DNA of 33,960 bases from Alistipes sp. (GTDB taxonomy: Bacteria; Bacteroidota; Bacteroidia; Bacteroidales; Rikenellaceae): positions 1-33,960 of the forward strand of contig JAJQCA010000022.1 of NCBI GenBank assembly GCA_021202985.1, written 5' to 3'. This document shows positions 8,984 through 16,963 of this stretch, one piece after another. Position numbers and translations under genes: made by a program. The notes beneath the pieces were generated by a model that worked only from the letters and a program-made list of their open reading frames with translations, did no database searches and had not been told where the DNA came from. Numbering within the stretch: the stretch's first letter is position 1; each line of letters begins with the position of its first letter.

Positions 8984-9847
8984 ATGAAATGTCTACCGAA
9001 GATTCTAATGTCACTGTGCGCGGGAGCGGGCGTTTTGGCCTGCGTCAACCAGTCCCCGGACCTGGAAGATTGCGAAAAAGGCCTCAGGCTGTTATTCAAC
9101 TGGGTGAGTTCCGCGGCCCGCAGCGATACCGGTTCGCTCAACGTCTCGATTACCGGTAATGCCGGTAATCACGACATCACCTCCCCCACCACCGGCCGGG
9201 ATATAGAGCTGCTTCCCGGGACGTACGATTTTATCGCCTGGGAGAACGCGACCAACGTCACCATCGACGGTACTACCGTAACGGTATCATCGTCCGACGG
9301 CGTCGCCGACCAGCCGCAGGAATTTACCGCCGGTATCACCCGGGACGAGGTGCTGAATACCGACGATTACCAGGAGGTAACAGTACCCATGTACCAGCAG
9401 ACCCGCGACCTCATTATCCGGATGTCTTTCGTGGGTGACGGTGCGCCCCATATAGCCGCCATTACGGGCACCGTGGACGGTATCGCCCTCTCGCGTGACA
9501 TTATTTACGGCTTCCCGCCGGTCGACGGCCGGACAAGGCCGGTGGCTATTACTTCAGGTTCCATTCCTTACACCTTCGCGGTGGCCGATGACGGCTGGTA
9601 TACCGGCCGGCGTACCCTGCTCGGTATCGACGGGGAGGAGGCCCAGGTATTTACCGTGCGCGTAGGGTTCGACGAGAACCTTTCGGTCGAGCATGAAATT
9701 ACCCTCACCACCGATTTCAACGGATTCCACACGAAGGACGTGGGCCAGCCGTGGGTAATAAGCCTTCTGATGGAAATCGGCCTTTCGCTCGATATGGAGA
9801 TTATCGACTGGACTTCGGGTACGGATTCGTGGCTCGTGGCGGAATAG
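8984..9847 (+). CDS. FimB/Mfa2-like (DUF5119-like) fimbrial anchor lipoprotein
   Basis: The 287-residue product has a lipoprotein signal ending in VLAC (Cys20), then GLRLLFNW. Two transthyretin-like beta domains follow, with the LLPGTYDFIAWEN turn (about residues 76-88) and the VPMYQQTRDLIIRMSF strand pair typical of FimB/Mfa2 and DUF5119 proteins. In Porphyromonas these lipoproteins sit in the outer membrane, anchor the pilus and limit its length. It lacks the fimbrillin-type '[ST]R' maturation site in the usual context, as expected for an anchor that stays attached. It is the first gene of the locus, separated by 65 AT-rich bases from the multi-module fimbrillin. It could instead be a minor pilin; the anchor role is inferred from family and context. 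Confidence 0.65.
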   Translation: MKCLPKILMSLCAGAGVLACVNQSPDLEDCEKGLRLLFNWVSSAARSDTGSLNVSITGNAGNHDITSPTTGRDIELLPGTYDFIAWENATNVTIDGTTVTVSSSDGVADQPQEFTAGITRDEVLNTDDYQEVTVPMYQQTRDLIIRMSFVGDGAPHIAAITGTVDGIALSRDIIYGFPPVDGRTRPVAITSGSIPYTFAVADDGWYTGRRTLLGIDGEEAQVFTVRVGFDENLSVEHEITLTTDFNGFHTKDVGQPWVISLLMEIGLSLDMEIIDWTSGTDSWLVAE

Positions 9848-9865
9848 ACAACCGCCCCCCTATAT

Positions 9866-9900
9866 AGACTATATATATAAGATAGACATATAATATTTTA
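9866..9900. repeat. TA-rich spacer with a (TA)5 run
   Basis: The only long gap inside the fimbrial locus (65 bases) contains a TATATA block, a (TA)5 run at 9870-9879 and further TA-rich sequence up to the start of the next gene. A C6 tract precedes it (9855-9860). It may hold an internal promoter, but no full TAnnTTTG is present. Confidence 0.3.
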
Positions 9901-9912
9901 AACAATAAGGGT

Positions 9913-12900
9913 ATGAAATTACATCTTACAAGGATGGTCCTGGCGATAGCCTTGGCCGCATTCCACTGGTCCTGTACGCGGACCGACGTTAAAGAGACGT
10001 CGGCACCAGGAGCAGACAACGACCTGGTACCGGCCGTGATACATGCCGGCATAGGTTCGGGTACCGACACCCGTGCCCACGATACCGAGTGGGACGAGGA
10101 CGACGCCATAGGGCTTACCATGCTCACCGAGGACGGAAGCCAGTTCTACAACGACCTTTACAACTACCACTATATTACGGCACAGAGCCTCGGCGTGTTC
10201 GAGCCCTCTTCCGGCGATATGGTAGTGCATCTTCCGGCTGACGGTAGTTATGTTACATTCCGGGCGTATTATCCCTATTATGCCAATCTGAATAAGCAGA
10301 TGCTTATACCGGTGGACGTTTCGAACCAGAATGTCCTTCCGGATATCGACCTTATGTCTACCGATGCTCTCGACAAGACCCGGTATTCCAAGGCCACCCC
10401 TAATGTGTTCCTCTATTTTTACCACCGCCTTTCGAAAGTTATTTTCAAACCGTCGGCCGACGAGGACAACGACCTGCCTTCTTTCGAAGACGCCACTGTC
10501 ACCATACGCGGGATGAAAACGACGGGTACCTTCCACCTACTGGACGAGATAATGGACGTTGACGACGACAGCGAAAAGACATTGACCTTCCCATTGCGCG
10601 ACGACTCTTCGGAACGGTACGGTATAGTGCTTCCCCGTGCGGCCGCGGCCGGTGTCGAATTCGACTTCACTTTCAAAGACGGCAGCCGTTACACCGCTAA
10701 AATGGACGACGACCTGGAGCTGGAATCGGGATACCAATATACTTTTTACATAAAAATAAAAGAAACCGTAGCCACCGTAAGCGCCGAAATCGCCCCGTGG
10801 GAGGATGCCCCCGAGCGCTATTATACATCGGTGCAGGCCAGCGTCGACGCCGGCGAGAGCGTTAACGTCGACGAGGGCACCGTGATGGATGTCTTCATCA
10901 GCAGCGACAATATGGATTACAATCCCCTCGCGTCGTTCGTTTACGGCGAGGACGGCAAGTGGGCATCCGACCCCGAAATATACTGGGAATCCATCCAATA
11001 CAACCCCGCCTACATGCGGTCGTCCATCGTTATGGCCGATCCGCTGAACAGTACACAGACGGGCGACTGGCTGGTTTCGGACGTGGAGACCGTTTCCCGT
11101 AATACGGGTGCTAATTTTACACTTAAACGCGCCGTCTCCAAGGTGTTCGTCACTCTCGTCTCCAAAGACCAGTTTACCCTCGACGAACTGAACTCGGCGA
11201 CAATCGTTCTGCCCGACTACCTTACGGGCGGTTACCTCGAAGACGGGGTATTCGGGCCGGGCACCACGCGCGAAGATATACAACTGGCCGCAGAGCCTGC
11301 CGCAGGTACCCGCGCCACCGTTACAAGCGCCAGACGGGTAGCCCTCCTTCAACCCCAGTCCGTATCGGCCGGCGGTTCGGTCGTAAGGATTACCATCAAC
11401 GGCAGGACGTACGATGTGGAAGCTCCCTCGGGCGGTTTCGACTTCGAAGCCGGTGTAGCCGAGAGCCTCGTAATAACCATGAATAAGGAAGGCATTACTG
11501 TAAGCGCCACGGTGGTGAACTGGGAAGAAGGAGATATATACGAACTTACGGCCGTACAGCCTGCCACCGTAGCCGGCCGTAGCTATAATGTCACCGCGGG
11601 CGACAAACTGGACCTCTACCTTTACGACGGCGCCACCTCGTGGGATTATATGTCGTCTTACGTCTACCAGGCCGACGGCACCTGGGATACGGGTACACCT
11701 GTCCGTTACTGGGAGGACATGCCCTCCGACCCGGCCTATTTCATAGCCCGGATGGACGCTGCCGAAGCCCTTAACGACAGCCAGTTGCCGGACGTGCTCC
11801 TTTCGGAAGCGACGGCCGGTTACAGCAATACGGGGATCGACCTCGTGCTTACCCACGCGGCCGCCAAAGGCCTCGTGGCCCTGTCGTCTACCACTTTCAG
11901 CGACGACGAACTGGCCAATGCCGAAATCCTCCTTCCCGGATATACGGTGGGCGGCGAATTTGTCGGTTCCGCTCTCGTGGGCGGTAACTCTACCGGAACA
12001 ATAACCACCGTACGCACGGACGACATCACCGGTATGGCTATCATCGAACCGCAGACCGTTAAGGCCGGAAGCGTTGCCGCACGGATTACCCTCGACGGCC
12101 TTGTCTACGATGCCAAAGCCGTGGAGAATATAGTCTTCGCGCCGGGCGTGGCTACGACCCTTATCGTTAAAATAAACAAAGGCGAAATTTCCATTAGCGT
12201 CGACGTACGCGACTGGACCACCGAGACGGTGGAGCTCGAGGCCCATAGGATTATCGTCGAGGCCGGAGCGACCGAAGGCGTCGAACAGGGAGAGGAGATG
12301 AGGGTCTATGTCGGCGGGGAACGCTCCCTTATGAATACCTATACCTACGACCAGGGAGAATGGACCACCCCCAATAATACTTACTGGGAAGATTTCGGCG
12401 ATGTAACGTCGCAGACCTTCTACGCCGCTATACTCCGTCAGCCCGCGTATAATTCCACCATGCCCGACGACTACCTGCTGTCGAATGCGGTCACAGTCGC
12501 CAAACCCAACGCCGTGGAATTCGTGCTCGAGCATGCCGTGGCCCAGGTTGCGGTAGTTCTTAATTCATCCGACGGAACGGTAAGCGATGCCGATCTGGCA
12601 GGGATGGAAATAGTGCTTCCCAATTATGCTACGGGCGGAACTTACGACAGGGGCATTTTCTTACCCGGTTCCGGCAGCGGCGACATACAGGTTCAGAAAG
12701 GGGTAGGGGAGGATAACGAATCCGCCCTGGCGTTCTTGCAGGCCCAGACGATAAATCCGGGTACGACGGTTGCGAAGGTAACCAATGCCGCCCGGGGTCT
12801 TTCCTATACCGTTTCGTCCGCATCCTCGATTCATTACAGGGCCGGCTACACTACGGTACTTGATATCGATATCCGTGAAACTGCGGTATTGATAAGCGCC

Positions 12901-13713
12901 ACGGTAATAGATTGGCAGGATGGCGATAAAATAAATATGGTTCCCGCTTCCATACCGATCAACGGTGGACTGGATGACAATGCCCAATTCTTCGACGGCA
13001 AAACTATCTATATATACAATATGACGGACGGCACCACCACACTGCCCTATACTCTTCAGAACGGTTCGTGGACCGGGCCGAAACTCTATTGGGAAAAATA
13101 TTACTCTACCGGCCTCGACCTGGCCGCGGTCTATTACCCGTATAATGATTATATACCTGCCGACCTCACAGGCCAAAGTTCGTTTACCTGGAATATAGAA
13201 CCGGACCAGTCTACTGGCTGGGACCGCCGCGACCTACTAATGGCTTATATAAGCAAGGCACCGCAGGTACATGAATACTTTAATTTCGAGTTCGGACACG
13301 TCCTCGCACGTGTACAGGTAAATATCGTCAGTTCCGATTTCACGGACGACCAGCTTACCGGTGCGACCGTAAGGCTGACCAACTTCAAGCTCGACGGTAC
13401 CGCCAACCTACGGGGTGTCGACGTTACGCCCTCGGCAGGCACATCGACTATAACGCCGCTCATGGTAGTGGACGGACGCCGGTATGATGCTATCGTAATG
13501 CCGCAGGAAATAACGAACGGCACACAGGTGCTCACCATACGGATACCGGGTTACGACTATACCTTCGAAGGTTTCATCGACCGGAACCTCGACTTCCCGG
13601 CCGGATATGTCACCTATATAAACGTCGACCTGAAACGTACCGAGATACTGCTCAGCGCTACGGTCGAGCAGTGGAACGAAGACGGCGACAGCGGTAATGT
13701 CATCATCAACTAA
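9913..13713 (+). CDS. Giant fimbrillin with five tandem fimbrillin-like modules
   Basis: The 1266-residue lipoprotein (signal 1-20, lipid Cys21 in a loose HWSC lipobox) has an N-terminal fimbrillin-like unit followed by four more copies of a fimbrillin-type module. Each module ends in a strand of the form S[AV]xVxxW: Trp296, 537, 768, 1001 and 1254, a period of 231-253 residues. Modules 2-5 share 'Y-W-E' motifs at 357-359, 599-601, 824-826 and 1059-1061. Modules 2-4 carry LPxYxxGG at 433-440, 674-681 and 902-909, and module 5 has a degenerate form near 1156. A possible protease site, TDTRAHD (Arg54), occurs only before the first module. Fimbrillins are normally single units that polymerise by strand exchange, so this gene encodes what looks like a covalent chain of subunits. 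Its role could be stalk, tip fibre or adhesin. It is 11 nt upstream of the next fimbrillin gene. Confidence 0.85.
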   Translation: MKLHLTRMVLAIALAAFHWSCTRTDVKETSAPGADNDLVPAVIHAGIGSGTDTRAHDTEWDEDDAIGLTMLTEDGSQFYNDLYNYHYITAQSLGVFEPSSGDMVVHLPADGSYVTFRAYYPYYANLNKQMLIPVDVSNQNVLPDIDLMSTDALDKTRYSKATPNVFLYFYHRLSKVIFKPSADEDNDLPSFEDATVTIRGMKTTGTFHLLDEIMDVDDDSEKTLTFPLRDDSSERYGIVLPRAAAAGVEFDFTFKDGSRYTAKMDDDLELESGYQYTFYIKIKETVATVSAEIAPWEDAPERYYTSVQASVDAGESVNVDEGTVMDVFISSDNMDYNPLASFVYGEDGKWASDPEIYWESIQYNPAYMRSSIVMADPLNSTQTGDWLVSDVETVSRNTGANFTLKRAVSKVFVTLVSKDQFTLDELNSATIVLPDYLTGGYLEDGVFGPGTTREDIQLAAEPAAGTRATVTSARRVALLQPQSVSAGGSVVRITINGRTYDVEAPSGGFDFEAGVAESLVITMNKEGITVSATVVNWEEGDIYELTAVQPATVAGRSYNVTAGDKLDLYLYDGATSWDYMSSYVYQADGTWDTGTPVRYWEDMPSDPAYFIARMDAAEALNDSQLPDVLLSEATAGYSNTGIDLVLTHAAAKGLVALSSTTFSDDELANAEILLPGYTVGGEFVGSALVGGNSTGTITTVRTDDITGMAIIEPQTVKAGSVAARITLDGLVYDAKAVENIVFAPGVATTLIVKINKGEISISVDVRDWTTETVELEAHRIIVEAGATEGVEQGEEMRVYVGGERSLMNTYTYDQGEWTTPNNTYWEDFGDVTSQTFYAAILRQPAYNSTMPDDYLLSNAVTVAKPNAVEFVLEHAVAQVAVVLNSSDGTVSDADLAGMEIVLPNYATGGTYDRGIFLPGSGSGDIQVQKGVGEDNESALAFLQAQTINPGTTVAKVTNAARGLSYTVSSASSIHYRAGYTTVLDIDIRETAVLISATVIDWQDGDKINMVPASIPINGGLDDNAQFFDGKTIYIYNMTDGTTTLPYTLQNGSWTGPKLYWEKYYSTGLDLAAVYYPYNDYIPADLTGQSSFTWNIEPDQSTGWDRRDLLMAYISKAPQVHEYFNFEFGHVLARVQVNIVSSDFTDDQLTGATVRLTNFKLDGTANLRGVDVTPSAGTSTITPLMVVDGRRYDAIVMPQEITNGTQVLTIRIPGYDYTFEGFIDRNLDFPAGYVTYINVDLKRTEILLSATVEQWNEDGDSGNVIIN

Positions 13714-13724
13714 AACCGAAAGTT

Positions 13725-14759
13725 ATGAAAACCGGAAAATTAAAATATATAGCAACCGCCCTGCTCGCCTCGGCAGCCGTTATGTACGGCTGCTCGGACG
13801 GGCAGGATGAAGCGGTCCCCGCCGCTTCGGCGGACGGTGCGGAGGCCATAGGCTTCCGTGCCGTCCCCGAGGCCGGCTCCGGGGTTACCAGGGCATCCGC
13901 CGCCGACTTTCCTAACACGACCATCGGCGTGACGGCCACCTACGACGACCGGCAGAACGACTGGACCGCCTACGCCGATATACAGAACGAGCTTGCCACC
14001 GTCACCGACGGTACCGGCGACTACTTCGGCTTTACATGGCAAACCCCGAAATACTGGCCGTTCGACGGCGCCGGGCTGATATTCTGCGCGTACAGCCCGC
14101 ATGACTCCGAGACGGGCGGACTGCTGGAACTCGACCCCAACCTGCGGAGCCTTAACATAACGCTGGCCGAAGACGTGCCGGACGTGCTGTACGCTTCCGG
14201 CAACGCGGCGTTTACCTCCTATAACAAAACGGACGTTACGGCCGACCTCGGGGAATTCCGGCACGCACTCAGTAAGTTGACCGTGAACGTCCTCAGTGAC
14301 GACACGGTAAACCCGGTAGTGACGCTCAACTCCCTCTCGGTAAAAACGTCGAGGGCCTCGGCGGTACTCGACCTGCTATCGGACGGCGACCTGCGGTTCT
14401 GGGCCGGAAGCGACCTGACTTACAGTTTCCTCTCGGGTAGTTCCACGGCTCTCTCCGACACACCCTATTCCCGGACGGTATACCTGTTCCCCGGAACGGA
14501 GGAATATACCGATATAAACATAGTCCTGAACGACAGTTCGTACGAGTATAGCACAACCATCCCGTTGAACGGCGTCAACGTAACGAATGCCGACGGTACA
14601 GACTCGGGCGTTCCCGTCTCCCTCGTAAGGGCGGCGACCACCACGGTGAATATAACCGTCACGGGAACCTCCATTCAGGAACCCGGCCGGGGGATACGGC
14701 TCCAGGGTCAGCTTACCGACTGGGACGACAAGGGTAACCTCGAAGTAACCATTAACTGA
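13725..14759 (+). CDS. Fimbrillin family lipoprotein (single unit)
   Basis: The 344-residue product has a lipoprotein signal (Cys23 in AVMYGC). A Ser/Ala-rich linker carries the VTRAS site (Arg56), where an Arg-specific protease could release the N-terminal strand. The fold then shows fimbrillin landmarks: TWQTPKYWPFDGAGLIFCAYSP, FRHALSKLTVNV, and a last strand LTDWDDKGNLEVTIN. The length and the single module fit a structural pilin of the FimA/Mfa1 (Mfa-like 1) kind. It is the simplest fimbrillin in the locus and the best candidate for the main polymerising subunit, though this is inferred from architecture only. It lies 11 nt after the giant fimbrillin and 8 nt before the next gene, so one transcript is likely. 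Confidence 0.8.
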   Translation: MKTGKLKYIATALLASAAVMYGCSDGQDEAVPAASADGAEAIGFRAVPEAGSGVTRASAADFPNTTIGVTATYDDRQNDWTAYADIQNELATVTDGTGDYFGFTWQTPKYWPFDGAGLIFCAYSPHDSETGGLLELDPNLRSLNITLAEDVPDVLYASGNAAFTSYNKTDVTADLGEFRHALSKLTVNVLSDDTVNPVVTLNSLSVKTSRASAVLDLLSDGDLRFWAGSDLTYSFLSGSSTALSDTPYSRTVYLFPGTEEYTDINIVLNDSSYEYSTTIPLNGVNVTNADGTDSGVPVSLVRAATTTVNITVTGTSIQEPGRGIRLQGQLTDWDDKGNLEVTIN

Positions 14760-14767
14760 CGGCCGAT

Positions 14768-16951
14768 ATGAAAAGAAAGATATTGAAACATATATTACCC
14801 GCCGCGGTGTGCATTGCGGCCATGGCGGGTTGTACCTCCGAGAAGACTCCTTCCACGGGCGAGGACGGCACGAATGTCATCAGCCTTAAAGGGATTTCGA
14901 CCCGGGTAGGTACGCTGAACCAGCCTGAAGTGTCCCTGATTGCGTTCAACGGAGGGGATACAACCCGGAGGTATTTCGAGCCGGTGCGTATATATTCGTC
15001 GAACGAACTTAACGATACCTCCCCGGAGGATTTCACATTCGCCTCCGGGACGATGTATTATCCGCTGGGACAGCGTGAGATAGACCTTTTCGCCTACACC
15101 GGTCAGCTGGAGGATTACCACCTGATGAAACTCACGGCGGGTAACGAAGACGACAACGATTTCGTGCTCAGCAACTACGGTAAACGAAGTTCCGACGCCG
15201 ATGTGAATCCTGCATACCAGGAGACCGGTATACCCGGTTCGTCCGACGACCCGGCAGAAATACTCCAGTTCCGCCACGTTATGACACAACTCAATGTCGA
15301 GGTGGTGGTGGATGAGGATCAGACCAATCACGTGGACCCGACTCCGGAGAAAGTAGAATTCACCGTAGACGGTATCAGCGAGTACGGCCGGTATTCAATC
15401 CGGTCCAAAGCGCCCGACAGTTCTATTGAAACCGGCGAGACCGTACGTACCGCTTCCAATTACGGTACGGGTTCATATACCGTGCGGCTCGGTACAAATT
15501 ACCTTATCCCTAACGGTATCAACCTCGTGGGCGAAAAATTCACCTCTCTCGTCATCGACGATTACATCGCCACGACGGCCGACCTTACGGAGTTAGTGAT
15601 AGAGGGTTCGAAGGGAGAAACCGAAATGTTTCTCTACCCCGGTTATGCCTATACCATGACGCTGATAATACAGAAGCTGCGCCTGGTCGGAGTAAAAATA
15701 ACCCGGGTCAACTGGGTGGAAATACCGCTCAGCGGCTTGAATCCCACCTACGACCCGCACCAACTGCAACTGGACATTACAGGAGGTTACGACAACAGCG
15801 GCGAGGACAAAATAACCAAGCTGGTGCTGCGTACCGTTTCGGGCTACCAGTATGTGGGTGATGCCGACGAGGGGTCCGATCTGATAAACTTCGTCACCGT
15901 TCCCCAGGAGGCCCTCGAATCCGTGGATATCTACACGGGTAATGGGCTGCTGCTCACCCTGCCGTCTTCGCAAATTATCGGCTACGACCCCTCCTTGCTT
16001 TCACTCGAGTTCGAGCTGTCCGGGGTGGGGATGCTGCTGGAAACACCCGGCAGTCCCAACAGCGAGACCAACCGGTACCTGATTACGACCACAGCCCAGT
16101 TCATGAATATAAATAAGGACCTTTACGGCCATTACCTCCAGACGGAAGATATAGAACTGGAAGAACCGGGGGTGTTCGCCACCGACTTCAACGGATTCGA
16201 CGACTTCCACGGAAGTTACCTCGGTAACGGTTACTGGATAGGGAAAGCAAATTTCACAGGTAAGGGCCTCTTCGCCGCCAATTACGGCGACCTTGTGAAT
16301 GTCCGGATATTCACGGGCAATATGGACCTGAGCGACGGTACCGATTACGCGGGCGCAATTTGTGCCGAGAATTACGGGCTTCTTTACGCCTGTATTAACG
16401 AGGCCACGATCTTCAACGCTCCCGCTACGGTGGGCGGCATCTGCGGGCTGAACGGTACCGGTGGACGCGTTATCGCCTGCCTCAACACCGGCGATATCAC
16501 CTCCGGTACGGTTCAGGGCGGTATATGCGGCGAGAACCGGAACGTGTCCGGTAAAATTTTCGCAGCCTGCATCAGCACCGGCCACCTTAACGTATCGGGA
16601 AGTAGTACAGTCGGCGGGATTATCGGTACCAGCACCGGCTATGCGGGCAGCTCGTATTATGTGATGAGCAATTGTTACTGGCTCGAAGGTTCCGCACAGT
16701 CCGCACCCGGCGGAGCCGAAGGCGCCGTGGGTCAGGGGTCCGTGACGATGGACGAGGTTTCCGACCTCGACCCCGTAAAGATGCGTAACGGTATCGACAG
16801 TAACCAGACAGACGCCGACCGCGTGATCAACAAGTTGAACGCTGAAATCGATACCCTCACCGGCCTGCCTTCGGTTTACCATTACGTACTGAAGGAAGTT
16901 ATTACCGGTATTACATGGCCCATGCCGTACGATGCCAGCCAGATACCTTAA
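14768..16951 (+). CDS. Fimbrillin with C-terminal GLUG beta-helix (tip adhesin candidate)
   Basis: The 727-residue lipoprotein (Cys22 in AAMAGC) starts with a fimbrillin-like region to about 330: ISTRVG site (Arg46), FASGTMYYPLGQREIDLFAYTG, FRHVMTQLNVEVVV and VNWVEIPLSG. After a linker domain, residues 436-640 form a repeat region. It has an entry cap (RYLITTTAQFMNINKDLYGHYLQTEDIEL, then DFNGFDDFHGSYLGNGYWI) and GLUG-type rungs GAICAEN, GGICGLN, GGICGEN and GGIIGTS. GLUG helices occur in secreted adhesins and peptidases, so a pilus-tip adhesin is the likely role. Most rungs have Cys where the GLUG consensus has Val. The remaining 90 residues show no clear family. Confidence 0.75.
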   Translation: MKRKILKHILPAAVCIAAMAGCTSEKTPSTGEDGTNVISLKGISTRVGTLNQPEVSLIAFNGGDTTRRYFEPVRIYSSNELNDTSPEDFTFASGTMYYPLGQREIDLFAYTGQLEDYHLMKLTAGNEDDNDFVLSNYGKRSSDADVNPAYQETGIPGSSDDPAEILQFRHVMTQLNVEVVVDEDQTNHVDPTPEKVEFTVDGISEYGRYSIRSKAPDSSIETGETVRTASNYGTGSYTVRLGTNYLIPNGINLVGEKFTSLVIDDYIATTADLTELVIEGSKGETEMFLYPGYAYTMTLIIQKLRLVGVKITRVNWVEIPLSGLNPTYDPHQLQLDITGGYDNSGEDKITKLVLRTVSGYQYVGDADEGSDLINFVTVPQEALESVDIYTGNGLLLTLPSSQIIGYDPSLLSLEFELSGVGMLLETPGSPNSETNRYLITTTAQFMNINKDLYGHYLQTEDIELEEPGVFATDFNGFDDFHGSYLGNGYWIGKANFTGKGLFAANYGDLVNVRIFTGNMDLSDGTDYAGAICAENYGLLYACINEATIFNAPATVGGICGLNGTGGRVIACLNTGDITSGTVQGGICGENRNVSGKIFAACISTGHLNVSGSSTVGGIIGTSTGYAGSSYYVMSNCYWLEGSAQSAPGGAEGAVGQGSVTMDEVSDLDPVKMRNGIDSNQTDADRVINKLNAEIDTLTGLPSVYHYVLKEVITGITWPMPYDASQIP

Positions 16952-16963
16952 CACATACCAGTT

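Noticed and set aside
9855-9860. C6 homopolymer as a phase-variation tract
   Set aside because: Six bases are too few to slip often, and the tract is outside any coding frame.
10537-12534. Long open frame (665 codons) on the minus strand opposite the giant fimbrillin
   Set aside because: It is a shadow of the coding strand: no signal, no recognisable motifs and no promoter, while the plus-strand frame has regular fimbrillin modules.
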